Shown one piece after another: positions 26,101-34,918 of a stretch of DNA of 64,000 nucleotides (position 1 is its first letter; each line of letters begins with the position of its first letter). Under the pieces are notes generated by a model. It worked only from the letters and a program-made list of their open reading frames with translations, did not search any database and was not told where the DNA came from. The DNA comes from Polynucleobacter wuianus (GTDB lineage Bacteria > Pseudomonadota > Gammaproteobacteria > Burkholderiales > Burkholderiaceae): NCBI RefSeq assembly GCF_001659725.1, contig NZ_CP015922.1, positions 62,001 through 126,000 on the forward strand, given 5' to 3'. The position numbers and the translations under genes are program-made.

Positions 26101-27923
26101 ACTCATTGCGCTCCAAAATTAAACAAGTAGCATCTGGCCGTTTCGGCGTAACTACTGAGTATCTGCGCTCTGCTGATCAATTGCAGATCAAGATGGCCCA
26201 AGGCGCTAAGCCAGGTGAAGGCGGTCAGTTGCCAGGTGGAAAGGTGTCTGACTACATTGGTAAGTTGCGCTTCTCAGTGCCAGGCGTTGGTTTGATTTCT
26301 CCCCCTCCGCACCATGATATTTACTCAATTGAAGATATTGCTCAGTTGATTCATGACTTAAAGAATGTCAATCCAAAAGCTGACGTTTCAGTGAAGTTGG
26401 TTTCTGAAGTCGGTGTTGGTACAGTTGCTGCTGGTGTTGCTAAGGCTAAAGCAGATCACGTCGTGATCGCTGGTCATGATGGCGGTACCGGTGCATCACC
26501 ACTTTCTTCCATTAAGCATGCTGGTTCACCATGGGAATTAGGCTTGGCTGAAACACAGCAAACCTTGGTTCTCAATGGCTTGCGTAGCCGTATCCGTGTT
26601 CAAGCGGATGGTCAAATGAAGACTGGTCGCGATGTGGTGATCGGCGCTTTATTGGGTGCGGATGAGTTCGGTTTTGCAACTGCTCCATTGGTTGTTGAGG
26701 GTTGCATCATGATGCGTAAGTGCCATTTGAATACTTGCCCAGTCGGCGTTGCTACTCAAGACCCAGAATTGCGCAAGAAGTTCTCTGGCAAACCAGAGCA
26801 CGTCGTGAATTTCTTCTTCTTTATTGCAGAAGAGGCGCGCGAGATCATGGCGCAATTGGGTATTCGTAAGTTTGATGACTTGATCGGCCGCGTTGATTTG
26901 CTCGATACACGTAAGGGCATTGAAAACTGGAAAGTGCATGGCTTAGATTTCAGCAAGATTTTTGCTGCACCACAGGTAGCAAGCGATGTTCCTCGTTACC
27001 AAGTGTTGACACAAGATCATGGCTTGGCAAGTGCCCTAGATAACATCTTGATTGAGAAGAGTGAGCCTGCCTTAGAGCGTGGCGAGAAAGTCTCTTTCAT
27101 CGTTCCGGTGAAGAATGTGAACCGTACAGTTGGCGCAATGCTCTCAGGCGAAGTAGCCCAGCGCTATGGTCATGCAGGCTTGCCAGATGACACGATTCAT
27201 ATTCAATTAAATGGCACTGCAGGCCAAAGCTTTGCAGCATTCTTGGCTCACGGCATCACCTTGGATCTAGTCGGTGACGGTAATGACTATGTAGGTAAAG
27301 GTTTGTCAGGCGGTCGCGTAATCGTTCGTGCTCCACATGAATTCCGTGGCGATACTGCAAAGAACATCATTGTTGGTAATACCGTTCTATACGGTGCAAT
27401 TGCTGGCGAAGCATTCTTTAATGGCGTTGCGGGCGAGCGTTTTGCAGTTCGTAACTCTGGCGCAACTACTGTTGTTGAAGGTACTGGCGACCACGGATGT
27501 GAGTACATGACTGGCGGTACCGTGGTAGTTCTTGGTACAACCGGCCGTAACTTTGCCGCAGGTATGAGTGGTGGTATTGCTTATGTTTACGACGAAGATG
27601 GTTTGTTCGATAAGCGTTGCAATACCAGCATGGCAACTTTGGAAAAAGTTCTGCCTTCTGCAGAGCAAAACGCCAAGATGCCGAAGTCTGAATGGCATGC
27701 CCCCGTTGACGTAAAAGATGGTGGTGAGCGCTTAACAGATGAGCAAATCTTGAAGACCTTGATTGAGCGTCATTTCCGTTACACCGGCTCAGAGCGCGCT
27801 AAAGCACTCTTGGCTGATTGGGAAAATGCTCGTGGTCGTTTTGTGAAGGTTCTCCCAACTGAGTACAAGCGTGCTTTAGGTGAGTTGTGGGAAAAGGCTC
27901 AGAAAAAAACAGTTGCTGCTTAA
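23178..27923 (+). CDS. gltB: Glutamate synthase large subunit
   Basis: NADPH-dependent GOGAT alpha subunit: releases ammonia from glutamine and aminates 2-oxoglutarate to glutamate. About 1581 residues. A 25-residue propeptide ends before nucleophile Cys26 (NEHDACGVGFVAH) of the class II amidotransferase domain (to about 400). The central and FMN/synthase domains follow (GEGGEDPNRY, KPGEGGQLPG), with the 3Fe-4S cluster cysteines in MMRKCHLNTCPVG and a C-terminal beta-helix. The ATG at 23178 is chosen; the frame is open back to 23058, but that part overlaps the REP-like repeat. gltD follows after 50 bases. Confidence 0.97.
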   Translation: MTTQLNSDLRPIAQGLYDPRNEHDACGVGFVAHIKGKKSHEIVSQGLKILENLDHRGAVGADPLMGDGAGILIQIPDTLYREEMAKQGITLPPFGEYGVGMIFLPKEHASRLACEQELERTVRLEGQVVLGWRDVPVDVKLPMSPTVQMTEPFIRQIFIGRGRDIMTTDALERKLYVIRKTASHAIQDLHLKHGKEYFVASMSARTIVYKGLLLANQVGAYYQDLQDPRTISALALVHQRFSTNTFPAWELAHPYRMIAHNGEINTVKGNVNWVNAREGAISSPVLGDDLQKLWPLIYPGQSDTACFDNCLELLVMSGYPLAQAMMMMIPEAWEQHTLMDDNRRAFYEYHAAMMEPWDGPAAMAFTDGRQIGATLDRNGLRPARYYVTDDDLVIMASEAGVLPIPESKIVQKWRLQPGKMFMIDMEQGRIIDDVELKNAVSKAKPYKSWIDAVRVKLDEVDASKADLVDEKTTIRPAAKLLDRQQAFGYTQEDIKYLMAPMAMNGEEAIGSMGNDSPLAVLSNKNKPLYNYFKQLFAQVTNPPIDPIRENMVMSLVSFIGPKPNLLDTNNINPPMRLEVSQPILDFDDITKIRHIGHYTNGKFRSYELDICYPAAWGKAGIEARLASLCAEAADAVRSGYNILIVSDRQVDEKHVAIPALLATSAIHQHLVEKGLRTSVGLVVETGSARETHHFALLAGYGAEAVHPYLAMETLTDLAKGLSGDLSGEKAVKNFVKAVGKGLQKVMSKMGISTYMSYTGSQIFEAIGLNRDIIDQYFKGTPSNVGGIGVFEVAEEALRMHSAAFGNDPVLTNMLDAGGEYAFRIRGENHMWTPDTIAKLQHSTRIGADKGYQTYKEYANIINDQTKRQMTLRGLFEFKIDPSKAIPLDEVEPAKEIVKRFATGAMSLGSISTEAHATLAIAMNRIGGKSNTGEGGEDPNRYVNELKGIPIKKGETLSSILGSDVVEANIPLLDGDSLRSKIKQVASGRFGVTTEYLRSADQLQIKMAQGAKPGEGGQLPGGKVSDYIGKLRFSVPGVGLISPPPHHDIYSIEDIAQLIHDLKNVNPKADVSVKLVSEVGVGTVAAGVAKAKADHVVIAGHDGGTGASPLSSIKHAGSPWELGLAETQQTLVLNGLRSRIRVQADGQMKTGRDVVIGALLGADEFGFATAPLVVEGCIMMRKCHLNTCPVGVATQDPELRKKFSGKPEHVVNFFFFIAEEAREIMAQLGIRKFDDLIGRVDLLDTRKGIENWKVHGLDFSKIFAAPQVASDVPRYQVLTQDHGLASALDNILIEKSEPALERGEKVSFIVPVKNVNRTVGAMLSGEVAQRYGHAGLPDDTIHIQLNGTAGQSFAAFLAHGITLDLVGDGNDYVGKGLSGGRVIVRAPHEFRGDTAKNIIVGNTVLYGAIAGEAFFNGVAGERFAVRNSGATTVVEGTGDHGCEYMTGGTVVVLGTTGRNFAAGMSGGIAYVYDEDGLFDKRCNTSMATLEKVLPSAEQNAKMPKSEWHAPVDVKDGGERLTDEQILKTLIERHFRYTGSERAKALLADWENARGRFVKVLPTEYKRALGELWEKAQKKTVAA

Positions 27924-27973
27924 GTAGCTCAAATAGACAGATGGATATTAAGAAAAGATACTAAGGATTAGAT

Positions 27974-29437
27974 ATGGGTAAGGTCACTGGATTTATGGAG
28001 TTTGAGCGTGTCGATGAAACATACGAAGCGCCAGTTAAACGCCTCCACCATTACAAAGAGTTCGTTGCCGCATTAACTGACGAAGAAGCAAAAGTACAGG
28101 GCGCACGCTGTATGGATTGCGGTATCCCGTTCTGTAATAACGGCTGTCCTGTTAACAACATCATTCCCGACTTTAATGATTTGGTGTTTCATAACGATTG
28201 GAAGAATGCCTTAGATGTTTTGCAATCTACCAATAACTTCCCAGAGTTCACTGGCCGTATCTGTCCAGCACCTTGCGAAGCTGCTTGCACATTAGGCATC
28301 AATCGTGCACCAGTTGGCATTAAGTCAATTGAGCATGCGATTATTGATAAAGGTTGGGAAAGCGGTTGGGTAAAACCTCAGCCATCTAAAACCAAGACTG
28401 GTAAAAAGGTAGCGATTGTTGGTGGTGGCCCTGCTGGTATGGCGGCTGCTCAGCAATTGGCACGTGTCGGTCATGATGTAACTGTATTTGAAAAGAATGA
28501 TCGCGTTGGCGGTTTACTTCGCTATGGTATTCCTGACTTCAAGATGGAAAAATGGTTAATTGATCGCCGCGTAGAGCAAATGCAAGCTGAGGGTGTGAAA
28601 TTTGAAACCAGTGTTTTCGTCGGCAAAGAAGTAATAGGCGCTGAAGTCAAAAACTACTCAACGAAAACTGTCTCACCTGAACAATTGATGAAAGATTTTG
28701 ATGCAGTAGTAATTACTGGTGGCGCAGAGCAACCACGGGATTTACCTGTGCCTGGCCGTGAATTGGCTGGTGTTCACTATGCATTGGAATTTTTGATTCC
28801 TCAGAATAAAGAAAATGCTGGTGACTTTAAAAACGAAATTCGTGCAACTGATAAACATGTTGTTGTGATTGGCGGTGGCGATACTGGATCTGATTGCGTT
28901 GGTACTTCCAACCGTCATGGCGCAACCAAGATTACTCAGTTCGAATTACTCCCTCAGCCACCAGAAGTTGAAAACAAGCCTTTGGTATGGCCATATTGGC
29001 CAACGAAGTTGCGCACCTCTTCTTCTCATGAAGAAGGTTGCGATCGTGATTGGTCAGTTGGCACTAAGCGTTTTGAAGGCAAAAACGGCAAAGTTGAGAA
29101 ATTGATTGGCGTTCGTTTGGAGTGGAAAGACGGCAAGATGTCCGAAGTTCCTAACTCTGAATTTGAGATCAAGGCAGATTTAGTACTTTTGGCAATGGGC
29201 TTTGTATCTCCAGTTCAGCAAGTCCTTAATGCATTCGGCGTTGAGAAAGATCCTCGCGGGAATGCAAAAGCAACAGTAGATGGGCAAAACGCTTACCAAA
29301 CCAATGTTCCTAAGGTATTTGCTGCTGGGGATATGCGCCGTGGTCAATCTTTGGTGGTTTGGGCAATTCGTGAAGGCCGCCAATGCGCTCAAGCAGTAGA
29401 CCAGTATCTGATGGGGTCATCTGTTTTACCCCGATAA
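27974..29437 (+). CDS. gltD: Glutamate synthase small subunit
   Basis: Beta subunit feeding electrons from NADPH through FAD and 4Fe-4S clusters to GltB. It has 487 residues. N-terminal cluster cysteines are in CMDCGIPFCNNGCPVNN and CPAPCEAAC. The FAD-binding VAIVGGGPAGMAAA is near residue 150, and NADPH-binding VVVIGGGDTGSD is near residue 300. The C-terminus has the VFAAGDMRRGQSLVVWAIREGR motif of the family. Same operon as gltB. Its stop codon lies in the loop of a hairpin that includes the mlaF ribosome site. Confidence 0.97.
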   Translation: MGKVTGFMEFERVDETYEAPVKRLHHYKEFVAALTDEEAKVQGARCMDCGIPFCNNGCPVNNIIPDFNDLVFHNDWKNALDVLQSTNNFPEFTGRICPAPCEAACTLGINRAPVGIKSIEHAIIDKGWESGWVKPQPSKTKTGKKVAIVGGGPAGMAAAQQLARVGHDVTVFEKNDRVGGLLRYGIPDFKMEKWLIDRRVEQMQAEGVKFETSVFVGKEVIGAEVKNYSTKTVSPEQLMKDFDAVVITGGAEQPRDLPVPGRELAGVHYALEFLIPQNKENAGDFKNEIRATDKHVVVIGGGDTGSDCVGTSNRHGATKITQFELLPQPPEVENKPLVWPYWPTKLRTSSSHEEGCDRDWSVGTKRFEGKNGKVEKLIGVRLEWKDGKMSEVPNSEFEIKADLVLLAMGFVSPVQQVLNAFGVEKDPRGNAKATVDGQNAYQTNVPKVFAAGDMRRGQSLVVWAIREGRQCAQAVDQYLMGSSVLPR

Positions 29438-29445
29438 TATCGGGG
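29429..29445 (+). promoter_or_regulatory. Hairpin joining the gltD stop and the mlaF ribosome site
   Basis: CCCCGA (29429-29434) pairs with TCGGGG (29440-29445) around the loop TAATA, which contains the gltD TAA. The 3' arm GGGG is the only purine-rich candidate ribosome site before the mlaF ATG at 29448. When ribosomes reach the gltD stop they would open it, so translational coupling is plausible. There is no T run, so it is not a terminator. Confidence 0.5.
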
Positions 29446-29447
29446 AT

Positions 29448-30296
29448 ATGAACATTTTTCAGCCAAGCGCATTGGATGTCAAAAAGCCACTAGGTGAAGT
29501 TGTCGTTTCGATTAAGGACGTCAACTTTTCCTATGCGCCTGGTGAGCGACAAATATTGTCGGGACTCAATATGGAGTTTCGTCGAGGTCAAGTGGTTGCT
29601 GTCATGGGTGGTTCTGGTTGCGGTAAAACGACCATTCTGCGTTTGATCGGTGGTCAATTCACAGCTCAAGCAGGACAGGTTTTATTTGAGGGTCAAGACA
29701 TTGGCAAGATGAGTGGTGATGCACTCATGGCTGCTCGTCGGCGCATGGGTATGCTTTTTCAGTTTGGCGCCTTGTTCACCGATCTCAGTGTTTTTGAAAA
29801 CGTGGCCTTTCCATTACGCGAACATACTGATTTAAGTGAAGAGCTTTTGCGCTCATTAGTTTTGATGAAACTCAATGCAGTGGGTTTGCGTGGTGCGCGT
29901 GATTTAATGCCATCGCAAATTTCGGGTGGCATGGCTAGGCGGGTTGCTCTTGCTAGAGCGATTGCGTTAGATCCTCCGCTCATCATGTATGACGAGCCAT
30001 TCGCTGGTTTGGATCCGATTTCTCTTGGCATCACTGCACGCTTAATTCGTGATCTCAATAATGCCCTGGGAGCCACGAGTTTATTAGTTACTCATGATGT
30101 TGAAGAAACTTTTGAAATCGCTGATTACGTCTACTTCATTGCCGATGGAAAAATTGGAGCGCAAGGTACGCCAGAGGATTTAAGTCGCTCTACAGATCCT
30201 TTTGTAAGGCAGTTTTTGGATGCCGCACCTGATGGTCCTGTGCCATTTCATTACCTAGGACAAAGCTTGGCTGAAGATTTTGGAGTGAGAGTTTAA
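29448..30296 (+). CDS. mlaF: Mla phospholipid transport ATPase MlaF
   Basis: ATPase of the MlaFEDB inner-membrane complex that moves phospholipids between the membranes and keeps outer-leaflet asymmetry. It has 282 residues: Walker A GGSGCGKTT at 54-62, signature ISGGMARR near 158, Walker B LIMYDEPFAGLDP near 175, switch His in LVTHD. Its stop and the mlaE start share one base (TAATG). It heads the set mlaF-E-D-A-C-B. Confidence 0.95.
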   Translation: MNIFQPSALDVKKPLGEVVVSIKDVNFSYAPGERQILSGLNMEFRRGQVVAVMGGSGCGKTTILRLIGGQFTAQAGQVLFEGQDIGKMSGDALMAARRRMGMLFQFGALFTDLSVFENVAFPLREHTDLSEELLRSLVLMKLNAVGLRGARDLMPSQISGGMARRVALARAIALDPPLIMYDEPFAGLDPISLGITARLIRDLNNALGATSLLVTHDVEETFEIADYVYFIADGKIGAQGTPEDLSRSTDPFVRQFLDAAPDGPVPFHYLGQSLAEDFGVRV

Positions 30297-31093
30297 TGAC
30301 TGCGCTTCACAAACTTTTAGATCTTTTAGGCGATCTCGGTTTTTTTATTCGTCGTAATTTAGCGAGCCTTGGTCTTGCAACACGTATGTTTGCTGCTGTC
30401 ATTTGGCGCTCAGGTTTTTTATTAAAAAGACCACGTTTAGTACTTGATCAAATTTTATTTGTTGGCAATCACTCTTTTGTAATCATTGCTGTTTCTGGTT
30501 TATTTGTTGGATTTGTTTTGGGGCTTCAGGGTTACTACACCTTAAATCGTTATGGCTCAGAGCAAGCCTTGGGTTTATTGGTTGCTTTGTCTCTGACGCG
30601 TGAACTAGGCCCCGTCATTACTGCTTTATTGTTTGCAGGGCGGGCTGGTACTTCACTAACTGCAGAAATTGGCTTGATGAAGGCTGGTGAGCAGCTCAGC
30701 GCTATGGAAATGATGGCCGTAGATCCTTTGGGTCGAGTAATTGCCCCGCGGTTATGGGCGGGCATTATTTCCATGCCTATTTTGGCCACCATCTTTACTG
30801 CTGTAGGCGTTATTGGGGGCTATTTTGTTGGCGTGCCATTGATTGGTGTCGATTCTGGGGCATTCTGGTCGCAAATGCAGGGTGGCGTTGATCTTTTTTC
30901 CGATATTGGAAATGGCCTGATTAAAAGTTTGGTATTTGGTGTGGCAGTGACATTTATTGCCTTGTACCAAGGTTATGAAGCAAAACCAACGCCTGAGGGT
31001 GTTTCGCAAGCAACTACACGTACCGTGGTGATTTCTTCTTTGTCGGTTTTGGCATTGGATTTCTTGCTAACCGCGATGATGTTTTCGAATTAG
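30296..31093 (+). CDS. mlaE: Mla permease MlaE
   Basis: Inner-membrane permease of the MlaFEDB complex. It has 265 residues of the MlaE/Ttg2B family with five or six hydrophobic segments. The conserved blocks LTRELGPVITALLFAGRAGTSLTAEIG (near residue 100) and EQLSAMEMMAVDPLGRV are diagnostic. Coupled to mlaF; 21 bases to mlaD. Confidence 0.95.
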   Translation: MTALHKLLDLLGDLGFFIRRNLASLGLATRMFAAVIWRSGFLLKRPRLVLDQILFVGNHSFVIIAVSGLFVGFVLGLQGYYTLNRYGSEQALGLLVALSLTRELGPVITALLFAGRAGTSLTAEIGLMKAGEQLSAMEMMAVDPLGRVIAPRLWAGIISMPILATIFTAVGVIGGYFVGVPLIGVDSGAFWSQMQGGVDLFSDIGNGLIKSLVFGVAVTFIALYQGYEAKPTPEGVSQATTRTVVISSLSVLALDFLLTAMMFSN

Positions 31094-31114
31094 AAAGAAT
31101 AAACTGAGGCTCTT

Positions 31115-31597
31115 ATGAGAAAAAGTGCAATTGATATCTGGGTAGGAATTTTTGTTGCCATCGGTTTATTGGCCGCATTATTTCTGGCATTGAAAGTTGG
31201 CAACATGAATGCAGTGTCATTTGCACCGACATACAAAATCTCAGCGCGCTTTGACAACATCGGTGGATTAAAACCACGTGCGCCTGTAAAGAGTGCCGGT
31301 GTGGTGGTGGGGCGTATTGCCAACATCTCGTTTGATGACAAAACCTATCAAGCAACCGTCATGATGACCATCGAAGATTCTTATAAGTTCCCTAAGGATT
31401 CATCTGCAAAGATTTTGACTTCAGGTCTATTGGGCGAACAGTACATTGGCCTTGAGGCTGGCGGGTCAGATGATATGTTGGTCAACGGCGAAAAGATTTC
31501 GCAAACCCAATCAGCAATTGTTCTTGAGAATTTAATCAGTCAGTTCTTGTACAACAAAGCGGCTGATAGTGGTCAAGAGAAGAGTGCAGCAAAATAA
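31115..31597 (+). CDS. mlaD: MCE-domain lipid-binding protein MlaD
   Basis: Inner-membrane anchored hexameric MCE protein that forms the lipid pore on top of MlaE. It has 160 residues: N-terminal membrane helix (about 8-27), then one MCE domain (about 38-118, with ARFDNIGGLKPRAPVKSAGVVVGRI and the LLGEQYIGLE end motif), then a hydrophobic C-terminal helix. Its stop overlaps the mlaA ATG by one base. Confidence 0.95.
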   Translation: MRKSAIDIWVGIFVAIGLLAALFLALKVGNMNAVSFAPTYKISARFDNIGGLKPRAPVKSAGVVVGRIANISFDDKTYQATVMMTIEDSYKFPKDSSAKILTSGLLGEQYIGLEAGGSDDMLVNGEKISQTQSAIVLENLISQFLYNKAADSGQEKSAAK

Positions 31598-32355
31598 TGT
31601 TCTGCGCGGCCAAAATTATTAGCAAGATTCGGCAATTTATCTTGCTTAGTATGGCCGCTGCGTTAGTAGGCTGTGCTTCCATTCCTGCTGGGGTAGAGCC
31701 CTCTCCAAATGATCCATGGGAGCCATTTAACCGTTCCGTATTTGAATTTAACGAAGGCTTAGATGCCTATTTGTTAAAACCTGTGGTGGCGGGATATCGA
31801 TTTGTATTGCCTGAGCTTGTTCGCGATGGTATCTATAACTTCTTTAGCAATTACAACGATATCTATAACGTTGCATATAACTTGCTTCAGGGTAAACCAG
31901 GCTATGCCTTCAATGATTTAATGCGCGTGGTTGTGAATACGACGATGGGTTTGGGAGGCTTCATCGATTTGGCGACACCAGGCGGTCTTGAAAAGCATAA
32001 AGAAGATTGGGGTCAAACTCTTGGCGTATGGGGTGTTCCTTCCGGCCCATATGTCGTTCTGCCATTCTTTGGGCCAAGCAACGTACGCGATACCTTTGGT
32101 ACGGTTGCCGATTTAGAGTCCGACTACCTCTTTAAGTACGTTAAGGATGTAGGCTTGCGTAATAGCATTACTGGCTTGCGTGTAGTGAATGCCCGCAATA
32201 CCTACTACGAGGCTGGCGACTTGCTAGATGGCGCCGCAATTGATAAGTACAGTTTTATGCGTGATGCTTATATTCAAAGACGTGCGTATCAAATTAATGA
32301 GGGTCGAGATGACGAAGAACCTCAGATGCCTGTTTACGAGAATCCTTACGAGTAA
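31597..32355 (+). CDS. mlaA: Outer-membrane lipoprotein MlaA (VacJ)
   Basis: Outer-membrane component that removes phospholipid from the outer leaflet and passes it to MlaC. It has 252 residues. The lipoprotein signal has lipobox LVGC (Cys at about 26), followed by DPWEPFNRSVFEFNEGLDAYLLKPV, the family signature. In E. coli mlaA lies apart from the mla operon. Here it is inside it, between mlaD and mlaC, as in many betaproteobacteria. Confidence 0.95.
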   Translation: MFCAAKIISKIRQFILLSMAAALVGCASIPAGVEPSPNDPWEPFNRSVFEFNEGLDAYLLKPVVAGYRFVLPELVRDGIYNFFSNYNDIYNVAYNLLQGKPGYAFNDLMRVVVNTTMGLGGFIDLATPGGLEKHKEDWGQTLGVWGVPSGPYVVLPFFGPSNVRDTFGTVADLESDYLFKYVKDVGLRNSITGLRVVNARNTYYEAGDLLDGAAIDKYSFMRDAYIQRRAYQINEGRDDEEPQMPVYENPYE

Positions 32356-32414
32356 GCGTATTGTATGAGGGGCTAAAATCAGCCCTGACGAGATAACTAG
32401 AGCGAGACAGAAAA

Positions 32415-33056
32415 ATGAAGAGCTTCAAACGGATATCTAAATACCTGGGCATGACTTTGCTTTTGGTTTCTGGTGCGCTATTTGCGCAAGTGCCTGACCA
32501 GGCAACTCCTCCAGACGCCCTAATTAAGATGGTCGTTACAGACGTGATGGCTTCTGTAAAGGCGGATCCAGAAATTCAAAAAGGCAATATTCCAAAAATC
32601 GTCGATTTGGTTGAAAAGAAAATTGTTCCGTATGCCGATATGCGTCGTACTACTGAAATGGCGATGGGTCCGAATTGGAAAAAAGCAACTCCTGAGCAAC
32701 AGGCTCAACTCACTTCTGAATTTAAGGGCCTGCTAATTCGTACTTACTCTGGCGCTCTCAGTCAATTACGTGATCAGACCGTGCAATTTAAAGCGCTACG
32801 TGCAGCCCCAGACGACAAAGATGTCGTTGTTAAAACTGTTGTTCTTGGCCGCGGTGATCCGGTACCTTTGGATTACCGCCTGGAGAAAACGGATAAAGGT
32901 TGGAAGGTATACGACATGAACATCATGGGTGTTTGGTTGGTCGAAGCCTATCGAAATCAATTTTCAAATCAAATTAGTCAAAACGGTATTGAAGGTCTTG
33001 TGAAGTTTTTGCAAGATCGCAACAAACAATTAGCCACTGCTAAGCCAGCAAATTAA
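32415..33056 (+). CDS. mlaC: Periplasmic phospholipid carrier MlaC
   Basis: Soluble shuttle between MlaA and MlaFEDB. It has 213 residues with a signal peptide (hydrophobic core about 12-23, cut near ALFA-QVP) and the MlaC/Ttg2D fold. Landmarks are RTTEMAMGPNWKKATPEQQAQLTSEFKGLLIRTYSGAL and the C-terminal VYDMNIMGVWLVEAYRNQF. The 59-base gap after mlaA is the longest within the set. Confidence 0.94.
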   Translation: MKSFKRISKYLGMTLLLVSGALFAQVPDQATPPDALIKMVVTDVMASVKADPEIQKGNIPKIVDLVEKKIVPYADMRRTTEMAMGPNWKKATPEQQAQLTSEFKGLLIRTYSGALSQLRDQTVQFKALRAAPDDKDVVVKTVVLGRGDPVPLDYRLEKTDKGWKVYDMNIMGVWLVEAYRNQFSNQISQNGIEGLVKFLQDRNKQLATAKPAN

Positions 33057-33071
33057 TATAAGTACTTGGAC

Positions 33072-33329
33072 ATGCCATTTCTTTTGCCACAAACAGTTAC
33101 ACAAGAAAATGCTCTGCAGTTGCAGAAAGAGGGCTTACTAAACGCCGCCGCATTAAAAATAATCGACTGCTCTGCGCTTAAAGATTTTGATTCGACTGTT
33201 CTGACTGTATTGCTGGCTTGGCAAAAAAAGTTACAGGCTGATGGACAATCTTTATCGGTTCAGAACTCTCCTGAAAAACTTAAAGTGTTGGCCAATGTAT
33301 ATGGCATCTCTGCATTGCTAGGTTTGTAA
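33072..33329 (+). CDS. mlaB: STAS-domain protein MlaB
   Basis: Small cytoplasmic STAS subunit that stabilises MlaF in the MlaFEDB complex. About 85 residues from the ATG at 33072; an in-frame TTG at 33066 is an alternative, and neither has a strong ribosome site. The STAS core is ALKIIDCSALKDFDSTVLTVLLAWQKK, with the Ser/Thr of the STAS helix conserved, and NVYGISALLGL at the end. It closes the mla set and is 4 bases from the next ABC gene. Confidence 0.88.
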   Translation: MPFLLPQTVTQENALQLQKEGLLNAAALKIIDCSALKDFDSTVLTVLLAWQKKLQADGQSLSVQNSPEKLKVLANVYGISALLGL

Positions 33330-33333
33330 GAGC

Positions 33334-34086
33334 ATGCATTCAGCAATTTCTATTAAGAACATATCAAAGCAATACGGAGCTCTTCAAGCGCTCGATGATG
33401 TTTCATTGGCAATCGAGCCTGGGGAGTTTTTTGGCCTCCTGGGGCCCAATGGCGCTGGAAAAACTACGCTAATTTCCATTTTGGCTGGCTTAGTGCGAGC
33501 AGACAAAGGCCATGCAGCGATTTTGGGTGCCGATGTTCAGACTTCATTTCGTGAAGCCCGTCGTATGCTTGGCGTTGTTCCCCAAGAATTAGTGTTTGAT
33601 CCATTTTTTACTGTTCGCGAGACCTTGCGCTTCCAGTCGGGTTACTTTGGCATCCGCAACAATGATGCATGGATCGACGAGATCATGGCCAATTTAGATC
33701 TCACTGGTAAAGCCGATAGCAATATGCGTGCATTATCGGGCGGTATGAAGCGCCGTGTATTGGTTGCTCAAGCCTTGGTCCATAGACCACCCGTCATTAT
33801 TTTAGATGAGCCTACAGCGGGTGTTGATGTTGAGTTACGTCAGTCCTTGTGGCAATTTATTAGCCGTTTGAATCAAGATGGCCACACCATTGTGTTGACG
33901 ACGCATTACCTAGAAGAAGCAGAGGCTTTGTGCCAGCGCATTGCAATGCTCAAGCAAGGCAAGATTGTTGCTTTGGACACTACCGCTAACTTACTAGCGC
34001 GTTATGGCTCCGTGAAAAAAGATGGCGAAGGCAAAACCGATCTCGAAGAGGTTTTTGTCAACATCATGTCAGGGGGTGCATTGTGA
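33334..34086 (+). CDS. ABC-2 type exporter ATPase (YadG-like)
   Basis: 250-residue ATP-binding subunit of an ABC exporter; the substrate is unknown. Walker A GPNGAGKTT near residue 36, signature LSGGMKRRV near 129, Walker B VIILDEPTAGVD near 150, H-loop LTTHYLEEAEAL. The gene overlaps the permease gene by 4 bases (GTGA). Its place directly after mlaB suggests, but does not prove, an envelope-related function. E. coli YadG is the closest named family. Confidence 0.9.
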   Translation: MHSAISIKNISKQYGALQALDDVSLAIEPGEFFGLLGPNGAGKTTLISILAGLVRADKGHAAILGADVQTSFREARRMLGVVPQELVFDPFFTVRETLRFQSGYFGIRNNDAWIDEIMANLDLTGKADSNMRALSGGMKRRVLVAQALVHRPPVIILDEPTAGVDVELRQSLWQFISRLNQDGHTIVLTTHYLEEAEALCQRIAMLKQGKIVALDTTANLLARYGSVKKDGEGKTDLEEVFVNIMSGGAL

Positions 34087-34883
34087 AGAATGCTTCAAAT
34101 AAGGCTTTAAGCAAGCCTACTCTTGAATATGGCAGCGGCTTTCCAACTCTATTACTAAAGGAAGTAAAGCGTTTTTATAAGGTGGCGTTTCAGACCGTAG
34201 CTGCACCAGTATTAACCGCAGTGCTTTACCTCATGATCTTCGGGCATGTATTAGAGGGTAGAGAAGTCTACGGGCGTTTAAGTTATACCGCCTTTTTAAT
34301 TCCAGGTTTGGTCATGATGAGCGTATTGCAAAATGCGTTTGCTAACACTTCGTCATCACTCATTCAGTCCAAAGTGACTGGTAACTTGGTATTTGTATTA
34401 CTTGCGCCTTTGAGTCATTTTGAGTTTTATGCGGCGTATATTTTGGCTGCGGTATTTCGTGGAATTGTTGTTGGCCTAGGCGTATTTTTCATTACTATCT
34501 TCTTTGGGCTGCCTTCGTTGGAATATCCTTTATGGATTTTGGCATTTGCTTTTTTGGGTGCTGCCATTTTGGGTAGTCTGGGCTTGATTGCGGGCATTTG
34601 GGCTGATAAATACGATCAGCTGGCTGCTTTTCAGAACTTCATCATCATGCCTGCCACGATGCTGTCAGGAGTTTTTTATTCCATCCATTCCTTGCCGCCA
34701 GCTTGGCAGGTGGTATCCCATTTCAACCCATTCTTTTACATGATTGACGGATTTCGCTATGGGTTCTTTGGAGTCTCTGATGTATCCCCATGGAGCAGCC
34801 TCGCAATCGTCTTGTGTTTCTTTGTAGTGGTTTCAGCGATTGCTTTGCGCTTATTACAAAAGGGCTATAAGCTCCGACATTAA
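34083..34883 (+). CDS. ABC-2 type exporter permease (YadH-like)
   Basis: 266-residue integral membrane subunit with about six hydrophobic segments and the ABC-2 family sequence FLIPGLVMMSVLQNAFANTSSSLIQSK. Near the C-terminus is the typical PATMLSGVFYSIHSLPPAWQ region. The start is GTG, overlapping the stop of the ATPase gene. The two form one transporter. Substrate unknown; drug or glycan export are possibilities for the family. Confidence 0.9.
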   Translation: MKNASNKALSKPTLEYGSGFPTLLLKEVKRFYKVAFQTVAAPVLTAVLYLMIFGHVLEGREVYGRLSYTAFLIPGLVMMSVLQNAFANTSSSLIQSKVTGNLVFVLLAPLSHFEFYAAYILAAVFRGIVVGLGVFFITIFFGLPSLEYPLWILAFAFLGAAILGSLGLIAGIWADKYDQLAAFQNFIIMPATMLSGVFYSIHSLPPAWQVVSHFNPFFYMIDGFRYGFFGVSDVSPWSSLAIVLCFFVVVSAIALRLLQKGYKLRH

Positions 34884-34918
34884 TTATTGATACTGACTAG
34901 ATTTATTAGGAGAGAAGT

